Shown here: positions 35,921 to 50,019 of the stretch, piece by piece
Layout of the letters: the number at the start of each line of letters is the position of its first letter
How positions within the stretch are numbered: position 1 is the first letter of the stretch
DNA from: Warburgia ugandensis
Lineage: Eukaryota; Streptophyta; Magnoliopsida; Canellales; Canellaceae
Length of the DNA: 64,000 nt
Direction: 5' to 3'
Assembly (NCBI GenBank): GCA_035236585.1
Contig: CP141132.1
Coordinates: 55,307,880-55,371,879 of the forward strand
Made by a program: the position numbers and the translations under genes
Notes under the pieces: model-generated
What the model saw: the letters and a program-made list of their open reading frames with translations, nothing else
What the model was told of the DNA's origin: nothing
Database searches by the model: none

Positions 35921-38639
35921 TGATAAGTTATTAATTTTTCTTAAAAACCACCCAATTAGTTACCCATGTGTTACAACTTATAGGAGAAAATTAGGGTTTT
36001 TAGACCAAAATTCATAACACATGCATTTTTGACCTAATAACCCAAAAGTTTGATATTCTGTAGGTGCATAAGCTAATACAAGGTAAGTATGTGATAAATC
36101 ATGTTTTTATTGGATTTAATTAGGGTTTTTCACTTTTTGTAAGAAGTAGGATGGTGATCTAATGGCCAAGCTCAATAGAGATGAAATGAAAGACCAAGAG
36201 TCAAAAATAGAGTCAAAACCTCAACACCATCTCTTCAACATAAACCAAAGGTTGAGATCATCTTGTGAACTAGTAATGGATGCAATTAAAGGAGCTAAAG
36301 ATGTCCAAAGTGGGCTCATGAAGTAAGTCATGCATTCCCACCACCTTTGCATGGAAGCCACTTAGGCCACCTTAGCCATATAAGCCATGAGAGAAGGTGG
36401 CAAGCTAAGGAATTCAAGACACTCGAGCTAAATGGATTGAGCCAACAAATCTTCCAAATCCATCCATGAAGCCTAGCCAATGGGCCTTCAAAATTAGCCA
36501 TCCAAGCCATCAAGCTGAGTTAAATGGAAGGCTAGGATTGGAGGAGATTCAAGAAGATTATCCATGAGATATTTTGAAAATAATTGAGGGAAATATATTA
36601 GAAAAAGATTACATGTGGACCAATGGGATAATAACATTCCATTTTTAGTGTTTTTCTCACATTTGACCAATTTTTTCTTAATTTCCACCTCAGTTTTAAG
36701 ATGCTCTATGAATTTCCATTGTAAAGTTGCATCTTTCCATAACTCTATCATATTTCACTTCTTAGGAAACTTCCCAACTGACCAAAATTCTCCACCTAAC
36801 ATCCTCCATCTCTTTCACATCCAATCCTCACCCACTTCCTATTTTGAATGTGTCTCAACGACTTTGGAAGGGGGAGATGCCGCTTCCTAAAAGGGTTGCA
36901 TCTCCCACCTACTCCACTCCAAAAGAGGCAGCCACCTTCCACACATTTTCCTATTTGAAATCCCTAACCTTTTCCCCATTCTAGACATTCAAATTGAAAC
37001 ATTTTAATCAACCCATACCTTAGCATTAGGGAAACCTAGAGAAAATAGAAGAACAAGCATAAAAACCTAGACAAATCCAAGCAAAAGGAGGATTTTCACT
37101 TAAGGAGAAAAGTCGTCTCCTACCTTGGAAGGAGACGCGCTCTTCCTATTACCAGCTTTCATGTCTTTTGCTTCTATTTTGTGGACTCCTTGGGTGCTAC
37201 GACTTCCTTCCAAGGTATATGCTTCTTCCCCAAGTGTTCAACCTAGGATTTTTTGGGGTGTTTGATTCATCTTTGAAGATTGGTTAGCTTCATTGTTCTC
37301 TTTGCTAGAATTTACTGCTTTTCATGCTAATTTGCCTTGCTTTCCTTTATCTTTCCTTGCTTTTAAAACTAAGATTCAACACTGGTTTTTCCTTGAAGTG
37401 AAATCCAAGGTAAGCCATCTTGAATCTAGTTTTGCTTGTTACCTTTCATTACATCTTTGTTCTCTTCCATCCCTCTTGATTTCTAGCTTTGTTTACTTGA
37501 GTTTCTAATAGTTGTTGCCTTAGTATTCCATAGGATTTTCCATTGATTTCAGGCATGCTTGGTCGTGAGCGACTGTTTGAACAATTGAAGAAGGATTGGC
37601 TTGTAATTAAGGATTGATTAAGATTAAGTGAACATCATTGTAATGGAATTTAAATTTCAGATTTGGATTACATGTATGGGGTATTATGTTGATGAAATTT
37701 TTATGTGATTCAATGAAGTTAGTTGGAATTTTCAATTCATGTCTGTGTCTAGTGGTTAATTATCTTTGTTATTGAATGTTTGATTGCATTAGAAGTAATT
37801 AATTTCATGTTTTACATGTTCTATTCATTGAATGATTCAATTGCTGTGCTACTGGAATTTCTTTTCACGAATGGTTTATGTTAATTTTGAACACCATACA
37901 ACTCATGTTCACTTAATTTTTCAAGAGTGCCACTAGATTGCTAGATAACTTAGTTAATGTTAGAATAAGATTGCATGCTTAGGTGTGCAAAGTAGTTGGT
38001 TAAATCCACTCTTATTCAATGAATCATGCATAGCATTGCATGGTTACATGAATGATGTTTGGGTAGTTTTCCTTTCATTTTTTGCTAGTGGTAATTTTTC
38101 CTTTATTTCTCTTGTTTTGTGGTAGTTAGATTCCATTAGTTTGCATTTTACTTTGTTGGAAAGTAACTAATTTAGTTACATTTGCTAAAGTAGTTGATTT
38201 GGTTGCTTAGTTTTCTTAGTTTTACATGATTAGGAAAGTAGTTTGTTAAAGCATGTTTACCTTAAATTAGTTGTTAATTTCATGTTTATGAAAGTTGATG
38301 AATTGTATTTTAGAAAAGTTTCACTTTAGGAAAGTTTTTAGTTGGGAAAGTCATAAAATTAGAAGTTTTTAATTTAGGAAAGTTTTATTTTTAGGAAGTG
38401 CATGTTTTAAGAACGTTTTCAATTTAGCATGTTTCTTTTTTTTTTCTTAGTTTCCAATTTCATGTGTGCATTTCCAATTCTAGTTTGGGTTAAAAATATC
38501 TCTTGAATTTTGGCTAGGTTAGATAGTTTAAAGTAGGAACCACTAGCATCACATTAGTTCAACTCCTCGTTGGATCTACCTCACTAGTGTACTATATTGC
38601 AAACGATTCATCCGCTTACGAGTTTTATTTAAAACAACA
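35921..38639 (+). repeat. 5' LTR of the Athila-like element
   Basis: Starts TGATAAGTTATTAATTT and ends TTAAAACAACA, followed at once by the TTTTTGGTGCC of the primer-binding site. It is 2,719 bp long against 2,735 bp for the 3' LTR. Confidence 0.85.
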
Positions 38640-39859
38640 AGTTTTTGGTGCCCCTACCAAGGAGTTGCAACAATTTGTGTAGTGTTCCATACTTTAGGTC
38701 ATTTTCCTCTCATCTAATTTTAAGGTGCATTAGATTAGGGTTTTTACATTTGTTGCTATTTTCCTCAAATTGATCATATTTCTTTGATTTTTATGTGAGG
38801 AAACTCAGTAAGGGAGCTGCAGCAATCCTGTGGGCCATGACTTCATCATATTACATTAGGTTATATTGCTTTCCTAGATTAGGATATGAGAGAAACTTGT
38901 AGTGAGGCCCATTGCAAAGTGCAATTTCTTTATTATTTAACTTTAAATCTTTTATAATAATATAGGGCATGTGTGGGGTATGGTGGCCCACACTTGATCA
39001 TTATCGGACCCCTCACTATGAGCATCTCTCACTCAAATTGTAATTCTTAGGATAATTTGCATTTGGATGTTAGTATAATTCATACAGATTAGGATCATTC
39101 ATTGAAAATTGTTGCATCTCTTTACATAGGATTGTTGCATTAGAGCACCTATCTAACTTTGGTTGGATAGCATATAAGTTGCATTAGTTTGCTTTTATTT
39201 TGCGTTGCATATTTACAGTTTTATGGTGGAATGGAAGTAATGCTAGTAAGGGCCCCATAGGAACCCTTATAAGATAAGGACTAGATTTCATCAGCAACTC
39301 CTTAGCCCACCTAGGAATCAATCAATATCCTTGTATGCCATGATCCTATCCCTTGAATTTAAATTTAAAATCAAGTAGAAAGAGACTTAGGGTATTGAGC
39401 TCATAGTACCCTTTAGATGGAAGCAATCTATTGTCACTTCAGTGGCTTCTGAGCACTATGGTTATAGTGGATGTCTTAAAATCCAAATGATTTTCCTATG
39501 CCTTCCATTGACGTTAGTTGAGCTCTAAATCCCTCCTAATATGAGGATTGTATTAACCACTTTCAAGCAAAACTTAACTGGTAAGTAGTAGTCAACTTTG
39601 GACCAAAGGAGGAGCTGTCTAGATTTAGGTCTAAGAAGCTACCACTTATGCACTAAACAAAGACAATCAAAACAAGGCTCGATTAGTGGATATTAGGATT
39701 TGATTGCACATCACGTAGAGTTAGAGCTAGCATTTAGATAAGGGCATTTAGTGTAGGATAGTTTATGTAAGGGCGTCAATCTTAGATCCTAGAGTTAACA
39801 CCTTTTAACCTAGAGATTCAATGCAACCTAAGACAAGGTGAAAGAAACAAAGTTCTTAT

Positions 39860-41100
39860 CCCTATGGCTAAAACACCAGCAGAAGTTGAGTGCAAGGCCT
39901 TTAGAGATTTCTATGCACCACTACAGCTCAACACCCCATCCTACATGGCTTTACCTTCTACAAATGCAAATCACTTGAGTTAATGTAGGGAGTTATACAA
40001 TTGCTCCCCACTATTTATGGTCGAGACTGAGAAGACCCCTATCTACATATCAAGGAGTTCCTTGATATTTGCACCACATTTAGGTTTCAAAATTTTTTTA
40101 GACAATTCTATTAGACTTACACTATTACCATTCTCACTTGAGGGTAAAGCCAAATCTTAGCTTAATTCCTTAGAGGTAGGTTCCATCAACACATGGGACC
40201 AATTGTATAGAAAGTTTTTTAACAAGTTCTTCCCCGTTCACAAAACAAATGCCCCTTCATCATGAAATTATCAATTTCCAACAAAGGGGTGATGAGTAAT
40301 ACTACAAATATTGAGAGCGATGGAATGAACTACAGTAGAAATGCTCACATCATGGATTCAAAAAGGGACAGCAGGTTTAATACTTCTATAAGGCTTTCAT
40401 GCCTCAAAATAGACAAATGGTAGATACAGCAAGTGGAGGAGCCCTCATGCTAAAGGATGAGAGTGGGGCTTGGGCATTCTTTCAGAATCTAGTAGATAAT
40501 TCCCAGTAATGGGATTATTCAAATACAAGAGAGAGAAACACCATCCCACCAAGAGAGGGCATCTCTATGAGATGGGAGTGCATGTTGATCTATTCCATAA
40601 GCTCGACTATGTACTAGCAAGAATGGACAAGTATGATGGTGGAGAGGACAAGCTTGAAACTATTTTTCAATCCTTTATGGATGTCACATCTCTTAAACCT
40701 CTCACATCACCACTTCTTGTCCATTAAATAGAATGCTAAATGATTATTTTGTTGACCAAGTGAATGCATTAAAAGCATATTGCCAGCCTAGCAACAACCC
40801 ATATTCTGATACCTACAACCTTGAATGGGCTAGGCATCCCAACTTTTTTTGGTCAAAGAATAAATACCAAGGTGGACCATTTGTGACCCCCTACCCAAAA
40901 CTTTCCTCCTAAAGCTATAGTTCCTCAGTATCCACCTCACTTCCAACAACCTTAGCAACAAAAGAATCCATCTTTCAAAAAAATATTCAAACCATTCTTG
41001 AAAATTTTTTAAAAGAAAATGACGACACTAAAAGGGGCTCACACCAGTTGCAAAATGATAGTAGACATTTAGCCCGTGTTAACTCTCAAGCCATAGGCAA
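39860..41100 (+). pseudogene. gag remains of the Athila-like element
   Basis: Recognisable pieces in order: a DFYAPL-type start at about 39,910; an INTWDQLYRKFF stretch at about 40,190-40,230, the capsid-like W-L-KFF signature of plant gypsy gag; and NRQMVDTASGGALMLK at about 40,411-40,458, a hallmark of Athila/Calypso gag. It is a fossil with several breaks; only the domain identity is claimed. Confidence 0.7.
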
Positions 41101-41651
41101 GTTAAATATGTAGGTATGCCAATTGTTAGTTGAACTACATAATATAGGAAAGGGTCAATTCCCTAGTCAACCCATCCCTAACCCAAAGAACAAATTTGAG
41201 ATAAGGTCAAGTTCCAAAACCTTAACCCTTATGAGCTTGCCAAGTCTATAACCTCCTAAGGTCATCAGATCAATAAAAAAGTAAGGCAGGCTAAGGAAAC
41301 ATTAGAGGAGAAAGAGACAACCAAAACATAGGGAAAGAAAAGATAAAGAAACCCTATACAACCTATAGTGGAGGCACCTATGTGCAGAAAGCCCCTTAGT
41401 TAATGAACAAAGCTAGAAATGGAAAAAACATCAATAAGTTAATGGATGTAGTTAAACATACTTAAGTTAATATTTCATTGCTTGATGCAATTAAAGACAC
41501 CCTCGCCTATGCCAAGTTCTTCAAAGAGCTTTACATATGAAAAAGAAAGATAAATGTATAAAAGAATGCTTTCCTCATGAAGCATGTCAACTCTTTGATT
41601 CAACATAATTTGATTCAACACAAGACCCCACCGAAGTTTAGAGACCCAGGG

Positions 41652-44600
41652 TGTGACACCCTAGGTTTTCACAACAATAAAATAATAATTCATAAAATGT
41701 GTCGGGATCCCAATTTTAAAAACTTTGATTTTTAAATCAACCAAAAACAAAACCCGAATAAAAGCATTTATTTCAAAATCCTGGGAGTCCTACAACCATA
41801 AAATCATGGATTTAATGATGAAATGAGATCCCATTTAAATTAAAAATTCGATAAAGTCTCCTCTATATTTTGGACAATTGCACATCACACGTGCAATACA
41901 AAACCACTTGATAAAACAATAATATGACATGACACTTAGGAGACTCCGTCTCCATGCCCATCCATACAAAGCAAATACCATGCTCAATAAAATATACACT
42001 CCAACAACGGATAATAGAATTGAGATATGATAATGTTTCCTAAGTTCTATCCATACATGGCCATCACATCCAACATGAATACATATGCTTACATCCAGGT
42101 CACAAAATAAATCATACTAAAGTATAGTCTATAAGCCATAACCAAAGTAAGGTCTAAACAAACATGATAGTTTTTGAAATATCTTTGATATTTTATTGGA
42201 AACTGCCAACACTTTTGCCTACTCTGTCAGCATGTCAAACATGCTACTACTCTTTGTATCTGAGGCATTGCAAACCACAACAATGCCTTAACATGTTACT
42301 ACTTGTGTAGGTGATCACACTTAATAAGAAGTGCAATGAAATAGTGTGGTGTAAGGATATCAATATCATGACAAATCTCATGGAGTAAAACATTTATGTA
42401 GTACGTCAAATCATCTATCATCTATAGTAAATACCACATGAAAGATCATGAGTCTGAATAAATCAATTGTGGTCAAATCATAGTTTATGCCAAAACACAA
42501 AAATATCATATCCAATCACCATGGCATGCAAGGCATGAATAATGCATGGTCATGCATTTGTTAAAATCAAGTAAATATCAGTTTCACGATAAAAAATATG
42601 AATGCATGTCATAATGAACAGGGTGCTATACATAATCATGCCCTAAGAGTGACCCACTACACTCATATCACTGATAATGAGTATTCATTCTAATTTCAAG
42701 GTTCCTTACATGTAGCTCGCACACCAAGTAGCTTGCTCAACCCATAGGCCCACCCACATAGGCTTCACCCAATATATCAATACCACATGAGATCCCAGGA
42801 TTCCTCACCTATAGCCCACACATCAAGTAGCTCACTCAACCCGTAGGCCTACCCACATTTGGTCGCCCACATAGACTTCACCCAATATAGCCATACCACA
42901 TAAGCATACAAAATAAGAGTATGGACTACTATGATGCAGTGGCAACCACTCGAGGATCTCAACCACTGTCGCTAGCCATCGACACCAAAACAGGAGACTT
43001 CATCTCACATGGGGGATGGACTCGTAGTGGAGACTACCCATGCTACCACCACCTACGTACATTGCCCCTTTTTGATGCAGGTGTTTAATCATTATCATCA
43101 TAAAGTTAGAGGGTGGGTAGCCATCATAAAACAACAATAAATATGAGATAAATCATAAGAGTTTTGATGCATAGTCAATCTCTAGACGATCAAATCAATA
43201 CATGCTAATGCATCATAAATCGTACCTTAAAACAAGGTATAAACCATGTAAAGCAAAATGCCATAATGTTTAATCATGTATGATGAAGGTAATCTCATGA
43301 AAACATGATAAGACAAAATCCATGCTTCAAAGTTTCTTAGTAATTATGTCATGATTCATGAAATCAGAAAATTATTAAATGCAATCACCTACCTTAGATG
43401 ATGTACTACTCGTCTGTACCTCTCACTTTAGTCGAACCCAACTCTGGTGCAGTCCACCACAGTTCCATCACTTGGATATATATCACATCTAGTCATACTC
43501 ATAATCCAATTTATCCAACTGGATTCTTAATTACACACCATTATATTTTTGTATCCCAATACATCATATTTAAGACTATCCAATGTTTTCCAGTCATGAA
43601 ATCTAAAGGCAGGGCTTGCCCTAAATAGTTAATAATTCAAATCATACTCAATCGAACCCTCTCATAACTATATGGTCTTTCTTCTTAATTATATCAATGC
43701 ATATTTTAAAGTTATTAGGCTCAAATCACATTGATCTCAATCTTTATCATGTAAATATAAGAAAATGTGTGTTTAACTTCATTAATTTATATTCAGCATA
43801 TAGATCAATTCATCAAATCTAAAATTGAATAGTTGGATGGCACTCGATGCCTCATCCAATCTATAGATCATTTGGATTTATTGATTTATATATTTAGATC
43901 TTGTGAATCTGTGTTTCAAGTAATAGATTAGGGTCAAGAAACCCTCGAGCTAACAATCTCACCATCAATCTTGTGGATCCATGAGGTAATCTAGTAAGAT
44001 TTCATAAATCAATGGTCTGATCAAGTATTCTGATCGCAAATCATCACCGATCTAGTTTTGGATGGTTGGATTGACCTTGGATTAGCTAGTCCATAATTGG
44101 TCTTTTTTTTTTCACAATTCATTATTGATATGTAATTAAATTCATAAATTATATGGATCTACCTTCCAATCGTGTTTTTAACAGTCAGATGCTGATATCA
44201 TGATTTTTCCCTACGCACCACCAAGTTTTCAATCAAATTTCAAGGATCAATTGATTCATGATTGATGATCCATCTTCATGAATGAAAATATCAAGTGTGA
44301 TTTCTCCAAATCACAAAAATTCCAAAATTTCAAATCTTTAAGGGTTCGCTGGAAAATGTTGCCGTCACCGGAGGAGATGATTGGATTTCGATCATCACCG
44401 GCGACACATTTCTTAATGGATCTCAAATAAAAAATATGGGTATTGAAGATCAGGCTCTCACCTCTGATCCTCTGAAGTTTGGTGGAGATCAAACATCATT
44501 TGATGCTAGAAAACATCAAAAAGAAGGTGTCCATTGCTGAATTTCTAATAGTTGTTGGTATCACCTTCTTTGCTTATATTCTTTTCATCTTATTTCAATG

Positions 44601-44788
44601 ATTTTTTAGTGCTTTTGTTTGCAATTCCATGCTGAAGAGAATGAATGATTGAGATCACTGATTCAAGCCTTTACTTTTCACTGAAATGCCCTACAAATTG
44701 GGCTGCCCAAAAAAAAATAAAAAATGCCCAACACCCTTGGGTTCCTTCTCTGGCACGCCTGGCTTTTTGGCATGCAGGCGTCACTCCT

Positions 44789-44828
<40 letters not shown>

Positions 44829-45337
44829 TTGCATGTGCCGGGTTCCTTCATTTGAGAATAAATTGTATGATATGTTTGGTGACATCCTTTAAAGGGGGTG
44901 CCATTATAGAAATGGCCCCCTCCTTTTACCTTTTAATTATTTAAGTTATTTTTTAAAACACTTTGTTATGATAATTTTCCATGAGTAACATCATGATTTT
45001 AGTCAAAAAGGCGAGACTACTAATCATGATGATTTTTCGATGTCCTTTTACTCTCGAACCTCAATTTTTACAAGTGGGACCTACATGATGAAATTATAAA
45101 ATTACCCCTCGTGAGAAAAATCACAACTTATTCATCTGAGCTTTGATAATTTGTGTCATTGGAATTGTCTTTCTGAGTACTATCCAATTATGGAGGTTTC
45201 AATACTTGATTTGATGTCTATCAAATTTTTCCACTTATAAAACTTTAAAGTATGAAATTTCACTATTGTCTTTTTATCCCAATTTAACTATTTTCAAAAT
45301 TCATTCAAATTGGGATTTAAATTTTTGGGATGTTACA
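41652..45337 (-). repeat. Antisense solo LTR nested in the Athila-like element (about 3.7 kb)
   Basis: On the plus strand it runs from TGTGACACCC to GGGATGTTACA, the reverse of an LTR beginning TGTAACATCCC and ending GGGTGTCACA. The 5-mers CAGGG (41,647-41,651) and TAGGG (45,338-45,342) flank it and differ by one base, and Athila gag/protease sequence lies on both sides. It includes a two-copy repeat of about 115 bp (about 42,710-42,900) and a (CT)n tract at 44,790-44,826. It is of the same family as the solo LTR at 28,624-32,893, and its 5' part matches the fragment ending at 17,022. Confidence 0.8.
44790..44826. repeat. (CT)n microsatellite in the antisense solo LTR
   Basis: About 18 units. 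Read on the LTR's own strand it is (GA)n, matching the tract at 29,111-29,187 in the related LTR. Confidence 0.95.
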
Positions 45338-47220
45338 TAGGGTGTCCTATAATTTCCCACATTATTGGAGATCATGTCATAGATAGGGCATTACTTGACA
45401 CAGGGGCAAGTTGTTAACCTATTATCATACTCTATGTATGAGCAATTAAGACTTGCTGAGTCAAAACCAACCACCACCATGCTGCTATTAGCAAATAAAT
45501 CTATTAAGATACCATGTGGTTTGGTTGAAGATGTATTGATAAACGTGGACTAGTTTTATTACCTAGTTGATTTTATTGTACTGGACACCCACTCTGTATC
45601 TAATCTTGGTAGCCAAATATCAATCATCCTTAGATGTTCATTCTTGGCAACGTCCAATGCTACTATTAACTATAGGAATAGTGTAATAAAATTGTCATTC
45701 GGCAACATAAAAATTAAGCTTAATGTCTTTAACAATGATCAACAATATTTAGACTTTGATGATTCTTGCAATGTTAATTTGACAAGGAGTCTAATTAATG
45801 ACATTCATCCACCATTGTCCATCTTTGACCCACTAAAGGCTTGTCTCATGCACTTCAATTTAATCTAGACAAGTCTATTGAGGAGGTAAACAATCTTTTG
45901 GAGGCTACTCCAATCATGGATTCCTCCAAGTGGGGTCCTTATGTGGAACACTCCCACCTTTTGAATCTGTCCCCATACCCTTGATAGAGCAGTCACCATC
46001 TCTAGACCTAAAACCCTTGCTTGGCAACTTGAAATATTCATCCCTAGGCCCAAATGAAACCTTACCTATGATAATAGTATCCAATTAGATAATGAATAGG
46101 AGGGTAAGCTTTTAGATATCCTTAAGGAACATAAAATTGCTCTAGGGTAGACAATAGCAAACATAAAAGGGATTAGTCCATCTATCTACATGCATAGGAT
46201 ACACCTAGAAGAAAATGAAAAATCTTCTAGGGAAACTCAAAGATGATTTACCCCATATGAAGGGCGTGGTTAGAGATGAAGTCCTATAGCTTCTAGATGT
46301 TGGTGTTATATATCATATCTCTGATAGTACTTGGGCCAACCTCATTCATGTTGTACCTAAGAAATCTGAGTTTATGGTAGTAAAAAATTAGGAGAAGGAA
46401 TTAGTACCCACCTGCATGGCCACCTGGTGTAGAGTTTGTATTGATTACCATAAATTAAATGTGGTCACAAGGAAAGATCACTTTCCTCTACCCTTCATTG
46501 ACCAAATGCTAGAGAGGTTAGCCGAACATAGTTATTACTGTTTTCTTGATGGATACTTTGGTTACAACCAAATTCATATAGCACTAGAGGATCAGAAGAA
46601 GACCACCTTCACCTGCCCTTTTGGAACCTTTTCTTACCAACATATGCTTTTTCGGCTTTGTAATTCTCCAACTACATTTCAAAGGTGTATGTTGAGCATT
46701 TTCTTTTATACAGCAGACAAGTTTCTTGAGGTGTTTATGGATGACTTCTCAGTATTTAGGTCATCATTTGATGAGTGCTTGCACCACTTAAAGTTAGTTC
46801 TAACAAGTGTCAAGAGAAAATTCTTGTTTTAAACTAGGAAAAGTGTCATTTTATGGTACAAAGTGGGATAGATTTAGGCTACATAATATCACCTAATGGG
46901 ATAGAAGTCAATAAGGTAAAAGTGGATTTAATAGCCAACCTTCCTCTAGTAAGAATGGTGAAAGAAATTCGCTCCTTTTTAAGACATGCTGGCTTTATAG
47001 ATGCTTCATCAAGGATTTTGGCAAAATTTCAAAGCCCCTCAGTAATTTACTTATAAAGGAAGCCATTTTTTACTTTGATGAGGATTGTAAGAAAGCATTT
47101 GACCATCTCAAGGCTGAGTTGACTTTTGCACCCATTATTCGACCACCAAACTAGAATGCACCATTTGAGATAATGTGTGATGTGTCGGATTATGCCATTG
47201 GAGCTGTTTTTGGGCAGCAC

Positions 47221-49811
47221 TGTAATGACCCCAATTTTTGTAATATTAAAATCCCATGAAAAGTTCAGTTTTAAAGATAAGGGCATTTTGGTCATTTCAC
47301 TAGTCGCCTTGACTGAACCCAGAAACTTGGTCCTAAAAATGGTACCATTAGATGCGTCTCGGAAAAAGGAATCCAACAAGACCAAAATCACCCAAAACGG
47401 AGTTCAAATGAGCAAGTTATGGCCCTTTGAAGTTCAGGGGCAAAACTGTAATTTTTACGAAAACGGGTTTAGCTGCAAAACACAGGGGCCCGTTTTGATA
47501 CGGGCACCCTTCATCTTCCACCTCCTAGAGAGTTCTAGAACAGCGGTGATTGGAGGGGAAATCACTGCCATTCTGGAGGTTTCTCCACCGCCATTCAAAG
47601 GCGGTAAGAGCCCCATCCAGAACCCTCTCTTAGCTCTATAAATAGAGCTCTTGGGCGCCTCTAATGGCAGCCCAAAATGTTGAAGAACAACCCGTCATGG
47701 AGCAGTGACCTAGAGGGGAAAATAAGGAGAAAAACCCAGCAACGAGCCAGGTACGCCCAAGATACCTCAAAACCCATCTCCACCATAGTTCCAAGGTCAA
47801 TTTCCCTAGGTTTTTGCATGAAAAACCATGCAAAATGGAGCCCTGGAGACTCACCAAGGACCCAGGGATGTCCGCTGGGCCGCACTGGTTCTTCAGGGTC
47901 GAACCAGGGTGTCCTGAGGATGCCCCGGTCCCCCAGTCGACGAAAACGTTCCAGTCGGAACGTGACGCGTCGAACGCGTCTGAATAAAACCAATGGGCGC
48001 GTCCTGGGACAGGCCCTCAAAAGAGAGAAATGGCAGAAAAACTAGGCACGTCTGTAGATGCGCCCGCTGAGGCGCACACCACAGACGCGCAACGCGCTAG
48101 CAGTCAGTTGTTTTTTTCGTTCCTTAAGGAAGCCGGGGCGCACGTCGCAGACGCATAGCGCCCTAGCATTCCATCTTTTTATTTTTAAGACTCCTATGTA
48201 CGTATGACACTAAAATGCTTATAACTTGAGATCTAGAGTTCCGATTGAGGAACCGCAAAAGGCGTTGTGTTTGTGTCGATGACACAGACACATCCAAACT
48301 ATAAAATCCCTGATCAAGGCCCAATCAAAGGTAGGCATGACCCTTAGAATAGGATGGTAGCGCGTGGCCACTAGAACTTCGGAAAACTGAGGATACCAAG
48401 GCCCAATTAGGACCGTAGGACACCCATAGGCATAGGGATGGACCCCTAATGCCTAAGTAATAAGACCAATTACTCTAAAACCCATAAAAGATAGGCCAAA
48501 CTAACCTTGATTCCCCAAACCATGATCAGGAGCATTCGAGGACAAAAGGGTTAGCGCGACCTAGCTAGGTAGGTGCTCTATCACTATTAGATTCTTTTAA
48601 AAGATCTATTATTATTTTGAGAACATATGTTTTAAGTATATGACTTGTATGACTTAATTCAGCATACATGTAATAAATGTTTTGTACAGAGACATGTTTT
48701 GTAAATGATTGCATATACATTGCATGATTTAAGTACTTGCAAAGATTGCATGTCCTTGAGGGTTGCCAAAAGATGCTGGAGTACCGAGGGCCATGCAGTT
48801 GTGAGGGACCCAAAGAGGATTGGTTTTGAACAGAGGTTTTTGGCTTATTTGATCGTACATGATTTGGGCTAGTAAGCTCGTGGGTGCTATGCCGAGGGGT
48901 GTGGGTTGGCCACCCAGCCTCTACCACTATTAGGTGGATGGGTACCACGCCCAAAAAGGGCATGTCCCTGCTTCGACTACATGTGGTGCAGGGGGCTACC
49001 ACTGGTGTCACGGCACTGGGTCGAAGTGTCATATGCCTCGTTGAGGTATATGATCCTGTGTCCTTAGGTACCCGGGGACCACACGGCGGTGAGGTCGTGG
49101 GCATAGTGGGACCCTATGGTTTCGTGGATTTATATGCATTGCATATGGCATGATATAAGGTTGGCCGACCATACCATGATAGATATCCATGAGTTGGATT
49201 CAATGAAGCATCTTATGCATATTATTATGTTATTATATATGTATGATACTTTCGACTTGGTTTGTGAGATTCTTAAGTCGTTAGTATTTCAGTTTGACAA
49301 TGGATTTTTAATATTGATATTGAACTTGAGGATTTAGACTCGCACATGATTTGAAAGAGCATATGATTTTAAAACATCTCATGTATTATAAAACTAGTAG
49401 TGATAGACTCCTACTGAGTATAGTATATACTCACCCTATCCTTAACATTTTTCAGGATGATTCCATCCACGAGTAGAGGACATCTATGTTAGTGCTACAA
49501 GCAAGTGAATCAAAAAGGAAACACTTATACATGTAAGTAAATTCTCAACCCTTTGGACGTATATTTGTGTTTATTTACAGTTGGGCTGTGTATTGTGACT
49601 GGATAGATCTGGGGAAAAACACTTATGATTTTCTAAAGCTTTTTCAAAAACTACTTTGGTGGTTGTGAAAGCAAATGACACTCGGGGTTTTCAAATTGAA
49701 TTTCAAATAAAAGATTTTTCCGTTGCATTGCATTGTTTTTCAAATCGGGATCCCACCTTAGGAATTTAGATTTTTCATTTAAAAATGCATGGGAAAACCC
49801 GAGTCGTCACA
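47221..49811 (+). repeat. Solo LTR, Tekay/Del-like, with perfect 5-bp target duplication
   Basis: It begins TGTAATGACCCC and ends GAGTCGTCACA. AGCAC is present at 47,216-47,220 and 49,812-49,816, a perfect target duplication. Its internal order (ACCATTAGATGCG block, AGCAAGTTATGGCCC, TATAAATA at 47,637-47,644, CG-rich block, hairpin module at 49,411-49,455) matches the LTRs of the element at 1-6,365. It interrupts the RNase H region of the Athila-like pol. Many CG dinucleotides survive at 47,880-48,170, unlike the other LTRs here, suggesting a relatively recent insertion. Confidence 0.88.
47637..47644 (+). promoter_or_regulatory. TATA box of the solo LTR
   Basis: TATAAATA follows a C-rich stretch, at the same relative place as TATAAAT at 373-379 and 3,968-3,974 in the related LTRs. 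This conservation supports it as the element's former promoter. Confidence 0.6.
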
Positions 49812-49888
49812 AGCACATAGATAACTTCCACATGTAATATATTATGTTAGTAAAACACTAAATAATGCACAACTCAATTATTCCACCA

Positions 49889-50019
<131 letters not shown>

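Noticed and set aside
47661-48045. Overlapping GC-rich frames of about 120 codons on both strands
   Set aside because: They lie wholly inside the solo LTR at 47,221-49,811, downstream of its TATA box, and are open because the block is GC-rich. No family is recognised.
48565-49153. A 179-codon minus-strand frame and an 89-codon plus-strand frame
   Set aside because: Both are in the 3' half of the same solo LTR, with no domain and no related frame in the other LTR copies.
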